Below are positions 17,684 to 28,817 of a stretch of DNA of 58,608 nt, piece by piece; position 1 is the stretch's first letter; each line of letters begins with the position of its first letter. The DNA is taken from NCBI GenBank assembly GCA_030834165.1, contig JAURFU010000002.1:1-58608 (forward strand), in the 5' to 3' direction. Source of the DNA: Verrucomicrobiota bacterium (lineage in GTDB: Bacteria; Verrucomicrobiota; Verrucomicrobiia; Opitutales; UBA953). The notes below the pieces were generated by a model that was not told the DNA's origin, ran no database searches, and was given only the letters and a program-made list of their open reading frames with translations. Made by a program: the position numbers and the translations under genes.

Positions 17684-19112
17684 CCTTCTCCGCCTGCGCG
17701 ACCGCACCCGTCGCCACTTCTTCCGCGACTGCGGCGTCGGCCTCGGCTCGCTCGCCCTCTCCTCGCTGCTCGCCCAGGACAAGCCGGCGCCTTCGGCCGA
17801 TCCGCTCGCGCCCAAGACGCCGCACCATAAGCCCAAGGCCAAGAGCATCATCTACCTCTTCATGGCCGGCGGCCCCAGCCAGCTGGAGTTCTTCGACCAC
17901 AAGCCGAAGCTCAACGAACTCAACGGCCACCCCATCCCGGCCAGTTTCATCGAAGGCAAACGCTTCGCGTTCATGGGCTCGAGCCACCGCGTGAACCTCC
18001 TCGGCCACGACAAGAAGTTCAAGCAGCACGGCGCCAGCGGCGCCTGGGTGAGCGACATGCTCCCGCACACCGCCTCGGTCGCCGACGAGCTGTGCTTCGT
18101 CAAGACCTGCAAGACCGACCTCTTCAACCACGCGCCGGCCAAACTGTTCATGAACACGGGCAGCGGCCTCTTCGGCCGTCCCAGCATGGGCGCCTGGATG
18201 ACCTACGGACTCGGCAGCGAATGCGCCGACCTTCCCGGCTTCGTCGTCCTGCAGAGCGGCCCGCGCGGTCCGCGCGGCGGCGCCTCGCTGTGGAGCAGCG
18301 GCATGCTCCCGAGCACCTACCAAGGCGTGCCCCTGCGCGCCCAAGGCGAGCCCATCCTCAACCTCACGAACCCGCAAGGCGTGGCCGCGGAGGAACAGCG
18401 CAAGGTGATCGACGCCGTGCGCGAGCTGAACCGCGGGCGGCTGGAGAAGACCGGCGACGACGAGATCTCGGCGCGCCTCAACGCCTACGAGATGGCCTAC
18501 CGCATGCAGACCAGCGCGCCCGCGGTCATCGACCTGCGCGGCGAAAGCAAGGCGACCCTCGACCTCTACGGCATCAAGGACCCCGCCGAGGCCAGCTTCG
18601 CCCGCAACTGCCTCCTCGCCCGCCGGCTCGTCGAACGCGGCGTGCGCTTCGTCCAGCTCTACGACACCAACTGGGATCACCACGGCGGCGTCACCGAGAA
18701 CCTGCAGAAGCACCTGCCCATGAAGGCCAAGGACATCGACCAGGCCTGCGCGGCGCTGGTCAAGGACCTGAAGTCGCGGGGTCTGCTCGACGACACCATC
18801 GTCGTCTGGGGCGGCGAGTTCGGACGCACGCCGATGGGCGAGGTCCGCGAGTTCACCGGACGTAACCACCACATCGACGCGTTCACCATGTGGTTCGCCG
18901 GCGGCGGCTTCCGTCCCGGGATGACCTACGGCGAGACCGATGAGTTCGGCTTCGGCGCGGCCAAGGACCCGGTCCATGTCCGCGACATCCACGCGACGCT
19001 CCTCCACCAGATGGGCCTCAATCATGAAAGGCTCAGCGTCAGGTCCCAGGGCCTCGACGTCCGCCTCACCGGGGTCAACCCCGCCAAGGTGCTGAAGCCC
19101 CTCCTGGCCTGA
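17676..19112 (+). CDS. DUF1501 protein, Tat-exported (module 3)
   Basis: The protein has 478 residues with a GTG start at 17676, inside the end of the cytochrome gene. The Tat signal is DRTRRHFFRDCGVGLGSL. Family marks: AGGPSQLEFFDHKP, where Glu replaces the Asp of the other members; [12 protein letters not shown]; and GRNHHIDAFTMWFAGGG, where the usual GRDH is GRNH. RDIHATLL retains H439. The two substitutions could alter metal binding, or Glu and Asn could serve as alternative ligands. A sulfatase gene follows after only 24 bases, which suggests that this module and the sulfatase share a transcript. Confidence 0.92.
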   Translation: MTDLLRLRDRTRRHFFRDCGVGLGSLALSSLLAQDKPAPSADPLAPKTPHHKPKAKSIIYLFMAGGPSQLEFFDHKPKLNELNGHPIPASFIEGKRFAFMGSSHRVNLLGHDKKFKQHGASGAWVSDMLPHTASVADELCFVKTCKTDLFNHAPAKLFMNTGSGLFGRPSMGAWMTYGLGSECADLPGFVVLQSGPRGPRGGASLWSSGMLPSTYQGVPLRAQGEPILNLTNPQGVAAEEQRKVIDAVRELNRGRLEKTGDDEISARLNAYEMAYRMQTSAPAVIDLRGESKATLDLYGIKDPAEASFARNCLLARRLVERGVRFVQLYDTNWDHHGGVTENLQKHLPMKAKDIDQACAALVKDLKSRGLLDDTIVVWGGEFGRTPMGEVREFTGRNHHIDAFTMWFAGGGFRPGMTYGETDEFGFGAAKDPVHVRDIHATLLHQMGLNHERLSVRSQGLDVRLTGVNPAKVLKPLLA

Positions 19113-19136
19113 GCCGATCCGCACCCTGACCTTCCC

Positions 19137-20522
19137 ATGCCCCGACTCTTCCGCCACCTCCTCTGCCTGATGCTGGCGCCGTTCGCCGCGTTCAGCGCCG
19201 CCGAAGCCGCCCGGCCCAACATCGTGTTCATCTACGCCGACGACCTGGGCTGGGGCGACGTCTCCTGCCACGGCGCGGAAGATTGGATCCGGACGCCGCG
19301 CATCGACCGCCTGGCGGCCGAAGGGGCCGACTTCGCCCAGTTCAACGTGCTGAGCCCGGTCTGCTCACCGAGCCGCGTCGCGGCCATGACCGGCCGTTTC
19401 CCTGCGCGCTATGGCGTGAACAACGTCTTCAACGGACAGACCCTCGGACCGAAGAAGGGCGGGACGATGCCGGACTGGCTCGACCCCGAAGCCCCCACGC
19501 TACCCCGCTTCCTCAAGGCGGCCGGCTACCGGACCCTGCACTTCGGCAAGTGGCACATGGGGGCCGACCAGCGGCTGGCACCCGACGCGCCGCCGATGTC
19601 CGCCTACGGCATCGACGAATCCAAGGTATATCACGGCCCCGGCCCGAGCATCGGCCTGCATGACATCGGCGTCGAAGCCGCGCAGGCCATCGGCCGGCTC
19701 AAGGGCGGCCAGCCGTTCTTCATGAACGTCTGGCTCCACGAATCACACACGATGCACATCCCCTCGCAGGAGTCGCTCGACGCGTTCAAGCATCTCGACC
19801 CCCGCCGACAGGTCTACGCCGCGGTCCTGCGCGAGGCCGATCTCAACGTGGGCCGCATCCTCGACGCCCTGAAGCAGCACGGCATGGACGAGAACACCGT
19901 CGTGATCTTCTCGAGCGACAACGGACCGGCGGGCCAGCCCGTGGCGCCCGGCGACCGGGCCGCGCAACCCACGGACGGCAATCAGAAGAAAGGCTTCGAC
20001 GTCTTCTACAGCGTCGGATCGGCCGGCGGCCTGCGCGGACGCAAGGGCCAGCTCTACGAAGGCGGCATCCGGGTGCCCTTCATCGTCCGCTGGCCGGCGC
20101 GCATCCCGGCGGGACTCAAGGATGACCGCACCTTGCTGTCTGCGGTCGACCTGCTCCCGACCCTCTGCGCCGCGGCCGGAGCGCCCCTCCCCTCCGACTA
20201 TCCCGGCGATGGGGAGAATCTGCTCCCTTCGCTCCTGGGCAAGCCGACCGACCGGACCAAGCCGCTCTTCTGGAAGCATTACGTGGTCAATAAAAGCGCG
20301 GACATGTGGGCCGCGTGGGCCATGCGCGAAGGGCGCTGGAAACTCCTCACCGACCTCTCGGGGGAACGCTGCGCGCTCTACGACCTCGCCGCCGACCGGG
20401 CTGAGACGAAGGACGTGAGCACCAGCCACCCTGACGTCGTATCGCGCCTTAAGCCGCAGCTGATGGGCTGGACGAAGACCCTGCCGACCGCCGCCGACCC
20501 CCGTTGCCTGCATAAGCCCTGA
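19137..20522 (+). CDS. Secreted formylglycine-dependent sulfatase
   Basis: The 461-residue protein has a signal peptide ending near AAEA (residue 22). The N-terminal metal site is FIYADDLGWGD. The catalytic cysteine is C76 in CSPSR, the canonical CxPxR signal for conversion to formylglycine. GKWHMG and SSDNGPAG supply further active-site residues. The segment PDWLDPEAPTLPRFLKAAG is shared with the sulfatases at 43641 and 53046, and this trio resembles the N-acetylgalactosamine-6-sulfatase branch of family S1. The enzyme would hydrolyse sulfate esters on a glycan; the exact linkage cannot be read. It is the only sulfatase inside the cytochrome-module region. Confidence 0.95.
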   Translation: MPRLFRHLLCLMLAPFAAFSAAEAARPNIVFIYADDLGWGDVSCHGAEDWIRTPRIDRLAAEGADFAQFNVLSPVCSPSRVAAMTGRFPARYGVNNVFNGQTLGPKKGGTMPDWLDPEAPTLPRFLKAAGYRTLHFGKWHMGADQRLAPDAPPMSAYGIDESKVYHGPGPSIGLHDIGVEAAQAIGRLKGGQPFFMNVWLHESHTMHIPSQESLDAFKHLDPRRQVYAAVLREADLNVGRILDALKQHGMDENTVVIFSSDNGPAGQPVAPGDRAAQPTDGNQKKGFDVFYSVGSAGGLRGRKGQLYEGGIRVPFIVRWPARIPAGLKDDRTLLSAVDLLPTLCAAAGAPLPSDYPGDGENLLPSLLGKPTDRTKPLFWKHYVVNKSADMWAAWAMREGRWKLLTDLSGERCALYDLAADRAETKDVSTSHPDVVSRLKPQLMGWTKTLPTAADPRCLHKP

Positions 20523-20650
20523 GGGAGGCTATGTCCGCAGGCCTGACGGACGGTACTCGACCGCAGGCGACAAGATGAGATGATAGTGCCACCCTGTGGA
20601 ACAAGGGGCGTAGCAAGCCGTCAGAATAAGCGTAGAATGTCCTTACCCCC

Positions 20651-22063
20651 ATGTCCGACCCGCTTGAGCTGACCCGCCGCCGCTTCCTCGGCCAGATGAC
20701 CACTGGCATGACGGGGCTGGCTTTGTCGCGTCTGCTCATGTCCGACCTCGGCGCGGCCGTGCCGCCGGGCGCCCACTTCGCGCCGAAGGCCAAGCAGGTC
20801 CTGCAGATCTTCTGCCCCGGCGCGGCTTCGCACGTCGACCTCTGGGACTACAAGCCGGACCTCATCAAGTACGACGGCACGCCCCTGCCCGGACCGGCCG
20901 AGGTGACCTTCCAGGGCAAGAACGGCAACCTGATGAAGTCGCCGTGGGCTTTCAAACCCGCCGGCAAGAGCGGCAAGATGATCACGTCGAACCTGCCGCA
21001 CATGGCCAAGCACGTCGACGACATCGCGTTCATCCACTCGATGACGTCGCGCAGCAACACGCACGGCCCCGGCTGCGTCGCGATGAACACCTGCTTCACC
21101 CGCGACGGCTTCCCGAGCGCGGGCACCTGGGTCAGCCACGCGCTCGGCTCGCTGAACCAGAACCTGCCGACCTACGTCTCCGTCCAGGACGTCCGCGGCG
21201 AACCGCCGAACGGCAAGGCCAACTGGGGGAACGGTTTCCTGCCCGCCCGCCACCAAGGCGTCAGCCTCGCCGCCCAGCAGCCCCTCCGCAACCTCGCCCG
21301 ACCCGAAGGCGTCAGCGACGAAGCCGATCGCGACACGCGTGCGTTCCTGCGGACGCTCAACGCCGAGCACGCGGCCGAACGAGCCGGCAACGACGAACTC
21401 CGCGCGCGCATCGCCGCCTACGAGCTCGCCGCCAAGATGCAGCTCTCCGCGCCGGAAGTCAGCGACCTCTCCCGCGAGCCTGAGCACGTCCATGCCCTCT
21501 ACGGCACCGCCGACGCGAATCCGCTCAAGGCGGCCTACGCCAAGAACTGCCTGCTCAGCCGCCGCCTGCTCGAGCAAGGCGTCCGCTACGTCAGCCTCTA
21601 TTGCGCCTCCCGGGCCAGCGCGGTCGACGGCTTCCTGAACTGGGACGCCCACAAGACGCTGAAGTCCGACTACGACCGTCACTGCCCGATCTTCGACCAG
21701 CCCACGGCCGCGCTCCTCACCGACCTCAAGCAGCGCGGGATGCTCGACGACGTCCTCATCATCTGGTGCACCGAGTTCGGCCGCATGCCCACCCACCAGG
21801 TCGGCACCTCGGGTCGCGACCATAATCCCGACGCCTACACCACCTGGATGATGGGCGCCGGCGTCAAAGGCGGCGTCTCCTACGGCGCGACCGACGAGAT
21901 GGGCCGACGCAGCGTCACCGACGTCGCGACCTGCTACGACTTCTACGCGACGGTGCTGCACCTCCTCGGCCTCGACCACGAGAAGCTCACCTATTACCAT
22001 AACGGCGCCAACCGCCGCCTCACCGACGTCCACGGCCACGTCATCAAGCCGATCCTCGCATGA
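20651..22063 (+). CDS. DUF1501 protein, Tat-exported, with altered late motif (module 4)
   Basis: The protein has 470 residues. The Tat signal is LTRRRFLGQMTTGMTGLAL. Family marks: PGAASHVDLWDYKPD, WCTEFGRMPTHQ (WGGEFGR in most members), GRDHNPDAYTTWMMGAG, and YDFYATVL. Here Tyr432 replaces the His found in three of the paralogues. A 128-base gap precedes the gene and probably holds its promoter, so this may be the first gene of a new transcript. The gene order is reversed relative to modules 1-3: the cytochrome gene follows, with an ATGA overlap. The changes suggest a different or reduced catalytic function, which is inference. Confidence 0.92.
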   Translation: MSDPLELTRRRFLGQMTTGMTGLALSRLLMSDLGAAVPPGAHFAPKAKQVLQIFCPGAASHVDLWDYKPDLIKYDGTPLPGPAEVTFQGKNGNLMKSPWAFKPAGKSGKMITSNLPHMAKHVDDIAFIHSMTSRSNTHGPGCVAMNTCFTRDGFPSAGTWVSHALGSLNQNLPTYVSVQDVRGEPPNGKANWGNGFLPARHQGVSLAAQQPLRNLARPEGVSDEADRDTRAFLRTLNAEHAAERAGNDELRARIAAYELAAKMQLSAPEVSDLSREPEHVHALYGTADANPLKAAYAKNCLLSRRLLEQGVRYVSLYCASRASAVDGFLNWDAHKTLKSDYDRHCPIFDQPTAALLTDLKQRGMLDDVLIIWCTEFGRMPTHQVGTSGRDHNPDAYTTWMMGAGVKGGVSYGATDEMGRRSVTDVATCYDFYATVLHLLGLDHEKLTYYHNGANRRLTDVHGHVIKPILA

Positions 22064-24894
22064 GAAGCCTCGCCGCCCTCCTGCTCTCCGTCGTCGCCGC
22101 CACCGCCGCCGATGATCCGGCCGGCCTCGCCTTCTTCGAACAGAAGATCCGCCCGGTGCTCGCGGAGAACTGCTACGAGTGCCACAGCGCGAAGGCCAAG
22201 AAACTGAAGGGCGGCCTTTACCTCGACTCCAAGGCTGGATGGGAGAAAGGCGGCGACTCCGGCCAGGCGGTCATCGTCCCTGGCAAGCCCGACGAGAGCC
22301 TCCTCCTCCGCACGGTCCTGCACACGGAGCCGGACATGGAGATGCCGCCGAAGAAGCCCAAGCTGGCCGACGCGATCCTCGCCGACCTGACCGCCTGGAT
22401 TCGCATGGGCGCACCGGACCCGCGCACGCAGGCCACCGGCGAAGCGAAGCGCGCCGATAAGTTCTGGTGGTCGCTCCAGCCTTTGGCCAAGGAGTTCAAG
22501 CATGCCACCGTCGACGGCTTCGTCGGCGAGAAACTGGCCGCCAACGGCCTCGATTTCAATCCGCCCGCCGGACCGGCCGCGCTGATCACGCGCATGACCT
22601 ACGACCTCACCGGCCTGCCGCCCTCGCCGGAAGCACAGGACGCCTTCGTCGCCGCCCATGCCAAAGACCCTAAGGCTGCGACCGAGGCGCTGGTCGACCG
22701 CCTGCTCGCCTCGCCGCGCTACGGCGAACAATGGGGCCGACGCTGGCTCGACGTGGTCCGCTTCGGCGAGAGCAACGGGTTCGAGCGCAACTTCGTCATC
22801 GATGACCTCTGGCCCTTCCGCGACTACGTGATCCGCTCGCTGAACGAGGACAAGCCCTTCGACCAGTTCATCCGCGAACACCTCGCCGGCGACGTCCTCG
22901 GCAAGGGCCGGCCCGAGGTCGAGGTCGGCAGCGCCTTCCTCGTCGCGGGTCCCTACGATGACGTCGGCAACCAGGACAAGGTCGCCCAGAAGAACATCCG
23001 CGCCGCGACCATCGACGACATGATCACCGCGGCGGGCGGGGCCTTCCTCGGCCTGACGATCAACTGCGCGCGCTGCCACCACCACAAGTTCGACCCCATC
23101 CCGACCGAGGATTACTACCGCCTGCGCGCCGCGTTCGAAGGCACGGTGCATGGACGACGCACGGTCGTGACGCCGGAGGAGAAACGCGCCTACGACACCC
23201 AGATGAGACCCTTGGCCGCCGCCCGCGCCAAGGCGCAGGCCGAACAAGACCGGCTCAAGAAGGAGGTCGACGCCAAGGCGCTCGAGCTGAGCAAGAACCT
23301 CAGGCCCAAGCGGCCCAAGGTCGACATCTACGGCACCGAAGAACGCTTCGAAGCCCACCCTGCCCGCTTCGTCCGCATGACGATGACCGCGCAGTCCACC
23401 AGCCCCTTCAGCGCCGTCGGCGCCAAGCTCTCCGAAGTCGAGGTCTGGAGCGCGGAACCTACGCCCCGCAACGTGGCCCTCCGCTCCGCCGGCGGCAGGG
23501 CCGAAGGCGTGAAGAACGCGACCGCCCGGGATTTCCCGGAAGCCTACTCGGCCGTGCTGACGATCGACGGCGACACCGGCGCGCAGTGGTTCATCGGCAG
23601 CCCGAGCGTGCTGACGCTCACCTTCGCCCGGACCGAGACGATCGACCGCCTGGTCTTCCGCAACGCCAAGGGCACGGTGAAGGACGATCCTACCCGCGGG
23701 GCGACGCCCTGCGAATACTTCATCGAGACCTCCGTCGACGGCGTGACCTGGCGCCGGGTGGCCGACTCCGATGACCGCCAGCCGTTCACCCCGGCCCACG
23801 CGAGCGCCCGCTTCCGCCGCGAGGCCACGACGCCCGAGACCGCCAAGGCCCTCGCCGCCGTCACGAAGGAGCTAGCCCGTCTCGACGCGGCCATCGCCGC
23901 CGTCCCGCCCCTCCGGCAGATGTGGGTCGGCACGCACGTCGCCAAGCCGGAGCCGACCTTCGTCCATAAGGGCGGCGACCCGATGAAGCCGGCGCAGCCG
24001 GTGACGGCCTCGAGCCTCGGCGTCCTCGACCAGGTGACGAAGCCCTTCGCCCTGCCCGCCGACGCGCCTGAGGGCGCCCGCCGCACCGCCTTGGCCGACT
24101 GGATCACCCGCGACAATCCGCTCCCGCCGCGCGTGCTCGCCAACCGCGTCTGGCAAGGTCACTTCGGCACCGGGATCGTCGACACGCCGAGTGACTTCGG
24201 CTTCCTCGGCAGCCAGCCCACGCACCCGGAGCTGCTGGACTTCCTGGCGAACCGCCTGCTCGCCCACGGCTGGAAGCTCAAGCCGCTGCACCGCGAGATC
24301 ATGCTTTCACGCGCCTACCTGCAGTCCTCCGCGCATCGGACCGACGGCGCCAAGGCCGACAAGGACGCGCGTCTGCTCTGGCGCTTCCCGCCGCGCCGCC
24401 TCCAGGCCGAGGAGATCCGCGATACGTTGCTCACCGTCGCCGGCAAGATGCGCCTCGAGCCCGCCGGCGGGCCGGGCTTCCGTCTTTACGACTACTACGT
24501 GAACAACGTCTCGACCTACGTCCCGCTCGCCCAGCACGGCCCGGCGACCTACCGCAGGGCGGTCTATCACCAGAACGCCCGCGCCAGCGTGGTCGACATC
24601 CTCAGCGATTACGACCTGCCGGACATCGCGTTCGCCGCACCCAAGCGCGCCAATACCACCTCCCCGCTGCAGAGCCTGACGCTGTTCAACCACAGCTTCA
24701 CCCTGGACATGGCCGAGGCCCTGGCGGCCCGCCTGACTGGCAAGGACCCCATTGCCGACGCCTACCGGCTTGCCTTCCGCCGCGCCCCCTCGGCCAAGGA
24801 ACGTGCCGCCGCCGAGCAGCTCATCGCCAAGCACGGGAAGACCGCCCTCTGCCGGGCCCTGCTCAACGCGAACGAGCTGATCTTCTTGGAATAG
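22060..24894 (+). CDS. PSCyt1-DUF1549-DUF1553 cytochrome c protein with discoidin-like insert (module 4)
   Basis: The protein has 944 residues. The start codon overlaps the DUF1501 stop (ATGA). The signal peptide is [17 protein letters not shown]. Haem motifs are C38-YE-C41-H42 and C336-AR-C339-H340 ([11 protein letters not shown]). DUF1549 spans about 150-390. Between it and DUF1553 (from about 674) lies an extra domain at about 420-590. It begins [15 protein letters not shown] and includes [38 protein letters not shown] and [15 protein letters not shown]. This pattern fits an F5/8 type C (discoidin) jelly roll, a fold often used as a carbohydrate-binding module. The insert suggests that the protein binds a glycan. 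Confidence 0.92.
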   Translation: MRSLAALLLSVVAATAADDPAGLAFFEQKIRPVLAENCYECHSAKAKKLKGGLYLDSKAGWEKGGDSGQAVIVPGKPDESLLLRTVLHTEPDMEMPPKKPKLADAILADLTAWIRMGAPDPRTQATGEAKRADKFWWSLQPLAKEFKHATVDGFVGEKLAANGLDFNPPAGPAALITRMTYDLTGLPPSPEAQDAFVAAHAKDPKAATEALVDRLLASPRYGEQWGRRWLDVVRFGESNGFERNFVIDDLWPFRDYVIRSLNEDKPFDQFIREHLAGDVLGKGRPEVEVGSAFLVAGPYDDVGNQDKVAQKNIRAATIDDMITAAGGAFLGLTINCARCHHHKFDPIPTEDYYRLRAAFEGTVHGRRTVVTPEEKRAYDTQMRPLAAARAKAQAEQDRLKKEVDAKALELSKNLRPKRPKVDIYGTEERFEAHPARFVRMTMTAQSTSPFSAVGAKLSEVEVWSAEPTPRNVALRSAGGRAEGVKNATARDFPEAYSAVLTIDGDTGAQWFIGSPSVLTLTFARTETIDRLVFRNAKGTVKDDPTRGATPCEYFIETSVDGVTWRRVADSDDRQPFTPAHASARFRREATTPETAKALAAVTKELARLDAAIAAVPPLRQMWVGTHVAKPEPTFVHKGGDPMKPAQPVTASSLGVLDQVTKPFALPADAPEGARRTALADWITRDNPLPPRVLANRVWQGHFGTGIVDTPSDFGFLGSQPTHPELLDFLANRLLAHGWKLKPLHREIMLSRAYLQSSAHRTDGAKADKDARLLWRFPPRRLQAEEIRDTLLTVAGKMRLEPAGGPGFRLYDYYVNNVSTYVPLAQHGPATYRRAVYHQNARASVVDILSDYDLPDIAFAAPKRANTTSPLQSLTLFNHSFTLDMAEALAARLTGKDPIADAYRLAFRRAPSAKERAAAEQLIAKHGKTALCRALLNANELIFLE

Positions 24895-24974
24895 GCAGGA
24901 ACTTGACCGTCCGCCAGCCTGTCCCCTTAGTCTCCCTGCGTCCGCCCCAAGACTCGCCCTACCCCATTTCCCCG

Positions 24975-27416
24975 ATGCCCACACACGGACACCTCTCCCG
25001 GGCCCTGCTGCTCCTGCTTGGCGGGGCCCTCGTCGGGCATTCCGCGGAACCCTACGAGGCCTTCGTCGAGAAACACTGCCTCCGATGCCACGGTCCGGAG
25101 AAGGAAAAAGGCGAGCTGCGCATCGATCGGCTCTCGCGCGATTTCAAGCTGGGCGCCGACACCCACCATTGGGCGGAAATGATGGAGCAGGTGAACTCCG
25201 GGGAGATGCCCCCGAAGAAGGAAAAGGAGCCCAGGCCGACGCAGGCGGAGATCGCGGCCTTTGTCACGAGCCTCGACGCCGCCCTGAAGTCCGGCCGCGC
25301 CGAACGTCTTTCGGCCCGTCCTCCGGTGACGCACTACCGCCTGAGCCGGAAGGAATATCAGAACACGGTCTACGACCTCCTCGCCGCCCGCTACAACCCG
25401 GCCGCACCGGGCGCGCTGAACGAGGACACCCTCTGGCACGGGTTCGAACGCATCGGATCGTCGCTCTCGCTCTCTCCCTCCCACGTCGATCGTTACTACC
25501 GGGCCGCCGACACCGTGCTCGAAAGGACCTTCCCCACGAAGACCGTCGAAGCGCGTAAGGTCCGGATGACCGCCGCGGAGATGCATTACGGCGACATGAA
25601 GACCGCGCAGGCGGCCTTGGACCGGTTCGGCATCACACGCCCCTTGCGTCAGCTGCTCTTCCCCGGACGCGTCGAGCCGGCGCTGCGGCCTCAGTGGTTC
25701 GGCAAGCCGGGCCCCGAACACAGCGGCCTCTACCGCCTGCGCCTCAAGGCCAGCGGCATCCGTCCGCCCGGCGGGCAGCCCGCCCACCTCAGCATCGGCA
25801 AGTCCACCGGCGAGGAGACCGTGGCCAGCCTCATCGAATTCGACATCAACGCCCCCGAAGACAGCCCCAAGGTCTACGAGTTCGACGTGTACCTCGACAT
25901 GCCCGCGACGCTGCACTTCAGCGTGGTCGCCACCCAGGGCGTCGACCGGCGCAGCGGCGCGGCCTTCCGCAACGTGCTCGGCAGCCGGACGTATCTCTTC
26001 ACGCACAGCAGCGAGAGGCAGCTGCTCAACGCGAACGCGCCGCAGATGTTCGACGACCAGGGCAACGGCATCTTCTCGACGGTGCTGGTCGACTGGATCG
26101 AATGGGAAGGCCCGCTGGTCACCCCGGCCGAACAAGCCCGCCGCCAAGGGCTGATGCCGGCCGACGACGCCTCCGCTGAAGCCGTCGCCGAGCAGCTGCG
26201 TAAGTTCGCCGAGCGCGCCTGGCGTCGCCCGGTACGCGTCGAAGAGCTTTCGGAATACCTGAAGGCCTATGCCTCCGAACGCGCCGCGGGCGAAAAGACT
26301 TCAGAAGCTTACCGCGTGGCCCTGCAAGGCGTGCTGACTTCCCGCAACTTCATCTACCTCGTCGAAGGGGAACCCGCCAAGCGGGACAAGCTGACCGACT
26401 GGGAACTGGCCTCGCGCCTCTCCTACTTCCTCTGGAGCTCGATGCCGGATGACGCCCTGTTCGCCGCGGCCAAGGACGGCAAGCTGGGCGGCGCGGTGCT
26501 CGGCCGGCAGCTGGATCGCATGCTGAAGGACCCGAAGGCGGGCCGCTTCGTCGACGACTTCGCCCGTCAGTGGCTGCAACTCCACCGCGTCGGCATGTTC
26601 CCGCCCGACAAGAAGCTGTACCCGAACTACGACTCCTGGCTCGAGACCAGCATGCGCGGTGAGGTCGTCGAATACTTCCGGGAGATGTTCGCGCAGAACC
26701 TTTCCGTGGACGCTTTCATCGACTCCGACTGGACGATGGCGAATAGCCGTCTCTGCGACTTCTACGGCCTGCCGGCCCCCAAGAACGAAGGCTTCCAGCG
26801 GATCTCGCTCAAGCCCGCCGACCACCGCGGCGGCCTGCTGACCATGGGCGCAGTGCTCGGGCTCAGTTCGGACGGCACGCGCCACCGCCCGATCCACCGC
26901 GGGGTCTGGCTGAGCGAAGCGATCTTCGGCAAGACGCCCCCGCCTCCGCCCGCCAACGTGCCGGCCATCGAACCGCCCACGCCGCAGAGTCCCAAGGCCT
27001 CCCTGCGCGACAAACTGACGGCTCATTCGACGAATCCGAACTGCGCGGCCTGCCACGCCAAGATCGACCCCCTGGGCTTCGCGTGGGACAATTACGACGC
27101 CATCGGCCAGTGGCGGACCGTCGAGAAAGTCCCGGCCGGCAGCGGCGCGGACCCCGCGATCGTCTCCGCCGGAGAGCTGCCCGACGGCCGCGCCTTCAAG
27201 GACCCAAGCGGTTTCAAGCAGCTGCTGCTCGCCGACCGTGACGCGGTCGCCAAGGCCTTCGTCGAACACCTCTGCACCTACGCGCTCCGACGCATGCTCA
27301 CCTTCGATGACAAGGACGACATCGAAGCCATCGTCGCCGAGGCGAAGAAGCACGACTATCGCCTGCAGGACATCGTCCGCGCCGTCGCGACCTCCGAACT
27401 GATGCGCAAGCGCTGA
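24975..27416 (+). CDS. DUF1587/DUF1595/DUF1592/DUF1588/DUF1585 cytochrome c protein (module A)
   Basis: The protein has 813 residues from ATG 24975. A TTG 72 bases upstream is in frame but adds no signal-like sequence. Signal peptide: [17 protein letters not shown]. Haem motif 1: C35-LR-C38-H39. The DUF1587-like start [16 protein letters not shown] is near residue 122. A beta-rich region lies at 240-350 ([15 protein letters not shown]), DUF1595 near 407 ([12 protein letters not shown]), and DUF1592 near 477 ([19 protein letters not shown]). DUF1588 spans about 592-690 ([23 protein letters not shown] in outline). Haem motif 2, C690-AA-C693-H694, lies in [22 protein letters not shown]1585 closes the protein. 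This suite is typical of Planctomycetota/Verrucomicrobiota and has no known reaction. Its DUF1552 partner follows after 24 bases. Confidence 0.93.
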   Translation: MPTHGHLSRALLLLLGGALVGHSAEPYEAFVEKHCLRCHGPEKEKGELRIDRLSRDFKLGADTHHWAEMMEQVNSGEMPPKKEKEPRPTQAEIAAFVTSLDAALKSGRAERLSARPPVTHYRLSRKEYQNTVYDLLAARYNPAAPGALNEDTLWHGFERIGSSLSLSPSHVDRYYRAADTVLERTFPTKTVEARKVRMTAAEMHYGDMKTAQAALDRFGITRPLRQLLFPGRVEPALRPQWFGKPGPEHSGLYRLRLKASGIRPPGGQPAHLSIGKSTGEETVASLIEFDINAPEDSPKVYEFDVYLDMPATLHFSVVATQGVDRRSGAAFRNVLGSRTYLFTHSSERQLLNANAPQMFDDQGNGIFSTVLVDWIEWEGPLVTPAEQARRQGLMPADDASAEAVAEQLRKFAERAWRRPVRVEELSEYLKAYASERAAGEKTSEAYRVALQGVLTSRNFIYLVEGEPAKRDKLTDWELASRLSYFLWSSMPDDALFAAAKDGKLGGAVLGRQLDRMLKDPKAGRFVDDFARQWLQLHRVGMFPPDKKLYPNYDSWLETSMRGEVVEYFREMFAQNLSVDAFIDSDWTMANSRLCDFYGLPAPKNEGFQRISLKPADHRGGLLTMGAVLGLSSDGTRHRPIHRGVWLSEAIFGKTPPPPPANVPAIEPPTPQSPKASLRDKLTAHSTNPNCAACHAKIDPLGFAWDNYDAIGQWRTVEKVPAGSGADPAIVSAGELPDGRAFKDPSGFKQLLLADRDAVAKAFVEHLCTYALRRMLTFDDKDDIEAIVAEAKKHDYRLQDIVRAVATSELMRKR

Positions 27417-27426
27417 ACCAAGAATC
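27415..27426 (+). repeat. Possible half-copy of the palindromic repeat family
   Basis: GAACCAAGAATC lies at the junction between the DUF1592-type gene and the DUF1552 gene, in a locally AT-rich gap. It resembles the right arm of the three fuller copies at 28834, 30129 and 31404. Twelve bases alone could be chance. Confidence 0.3.
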
Positions 27427-27440
27427 ATTTAATCACAACA

Positions 27441-28817
27441 ATGGCCAACTACCTCTCCCAGTCCTGGCGCATCGACCGACGCCATGCGCTCCGCGCGATG
27501 GGCGCGCTCATCGCGCTGCCGATGCTCGAGTGCATGCTGCCCTTGCGCGCGTCCGAGAAGATGACCGCCACGCCGCGACGCAGCGCCTTCATCTACCTGG
27601 CCAACGGCGTCCACTCGCTGAACTACCAGATCACCAAGGACGGCCCTGACTACCCGTTCTCGCGCTCGCTCAAGCCCCTCGAGAAACATCGCCGGGTCAT
27701 CACCCCGATCAGCGGACTCTACCATCCGGGCAGCCTCAGCCATCACCATAACTGCATCAGCACCTGGCTGACGGGCGGCAAGCTCGGGCCGACGGACCGC
27801 AACACGATCTCGGTCGACCAGAAGATGGCCGAAGTGACCGCCCAGCATACCCGCGTCAGCTCGATGGAGATCGCCCTGACGCAGGACTCGCTCGCGTGGA
27901 CCGCCGACGGCGTCCGCCTGCCGGCCATGCGCCGTTGCAGCGAGATCTTCGCCTCGCTCTTCGAGGAGCCCAAGAACGGCAAAGCCGCCCAGCGTCGCGA
28001 ATTGCGCCGCAAGGGCAGCGTGCTGGACGCGAACCTCGAGGAGGTCCGCCAGCTGGAACGGAAGATGGGCACCGAGGACAAGGGCCGCATGGACCAATAC
28101 CTCACTTCGGTCCGCGAAGCCGAGATCCGCACCCGCCGCGCCGACGTCTGGCTCGACACCCCCCTGCCCCAGATTTCGGCCGCCGACCGTCAGCGCACGA
28201 ACCGCGACATCCCGGCGACCAAGGCCGGCGACTACTTCCGGACGGTCTACGACCTGATGGTGCTGGCCTTCCAGACGGACACCACCCGCGTGGCGACCTT
28301 CAGCCTCGGCGGCGAAGGGGATGCCTTCGCCATCCCCGAGATCGGCATCACCGAATCCCGCCACCAGCTCAGCCACCACGGCGGCGACCCGGGCTACATG
28401 GAGAAGCTGACCAACTATGACGCCTTCGCCATCGAGCAGTTCAGCTACTTCCTCACCCGCTTGGCTGAAACCAAAGACTTCGGCGGCAAACCTCTCCTCG
28501 ACTCGACGATGTCGCTCTTCGGCAGCGGCATGTCCTACGGCCATAGCCACGGCAACGCCAACCTGCCCCTTGTGCTCGCGGGCGGCTCCGGCCTCGGCCT
28601 GCGCCACGGCACGCACCTCGACTTCAACCGTCGCTCCACGAACTTCCAGGGCTACACCTTCGGTCCGGACGGCGCGCTCACCACGGCGCACTACCAGGTC
28701 TGCAGCCGACCGGTGAACTCCGACGCCCACATGAGCAACCTCCTCCTGCTCATGGCCCAGCGCATGGGCGTGCAGATCGATCAGTTCGCCGACAGCAACA
28801 AGGTCGTGATGCTATGA
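27441..28817 (+). CDS. DUF1552 protein, Tat-exported (module A)
   Basis: The protein has 458 residues. The Tat-type signal is [20 protein letters not shown]. Family features are [47 protein letters not shown], the middle segment [19 protein letters not shown], and the late [21 protein letters not shown]1552 proteins are usually encoded beside DUF1592-type cytochrome proteins, as here (24-base spacing). Their reaction is unknown; the general outline resembles DUF1501. The stop overlaps the start of the next gene (ATGA), so the downstream unknown protein is probably part of the same unit. Confidence 0.93.
   Translation: MANYLSQSWRIDRRHALRAMGALIALPMLECMLPLRASEKMTATPRRSAFIYLANGVHSLNYQITKDGPDYPFSRSLKPLEKHRRVITPISGLYHPGSLSHHHNCISTWLTGGKLGPTDRNTISVDQKMAEVTAQHTRVSSMEIALTQDSLAWTADGVRLPAMRRCSEIFASLFEEPKNGKAAQRRELRRKGSVLDANLEEVRQLERKMGTEDKGRMDQYLTSVREAEIRTRRADVWLDTPLPQISAADRQRTNRDIPATKAGDYFRTVYDLMVLAFQTDTTRVATFSLGGEGDAFAIPEIGITESRHQLSHHGGDPGYMEKLTNYDAFAIEQFSYFLTRLAETKDFGGKPLLDSTMSLFGSGMSYGHSHGNANLPLVLAGGSGLGLRHGTHLDFNRRSTNFQGYTFGPDGALTTAHYQVCSRPVNSDAHMSNLLLLMAQRMGVQIDQFADSNKVVML

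Noticed and set aside
24903-24931. TTGACC and CTTAGT boxes spaced by 17 bases before the DUF1592-type gene
   Set aside because: The -10 match is poor and such boxes occur by chance; I do not claim a promoter.
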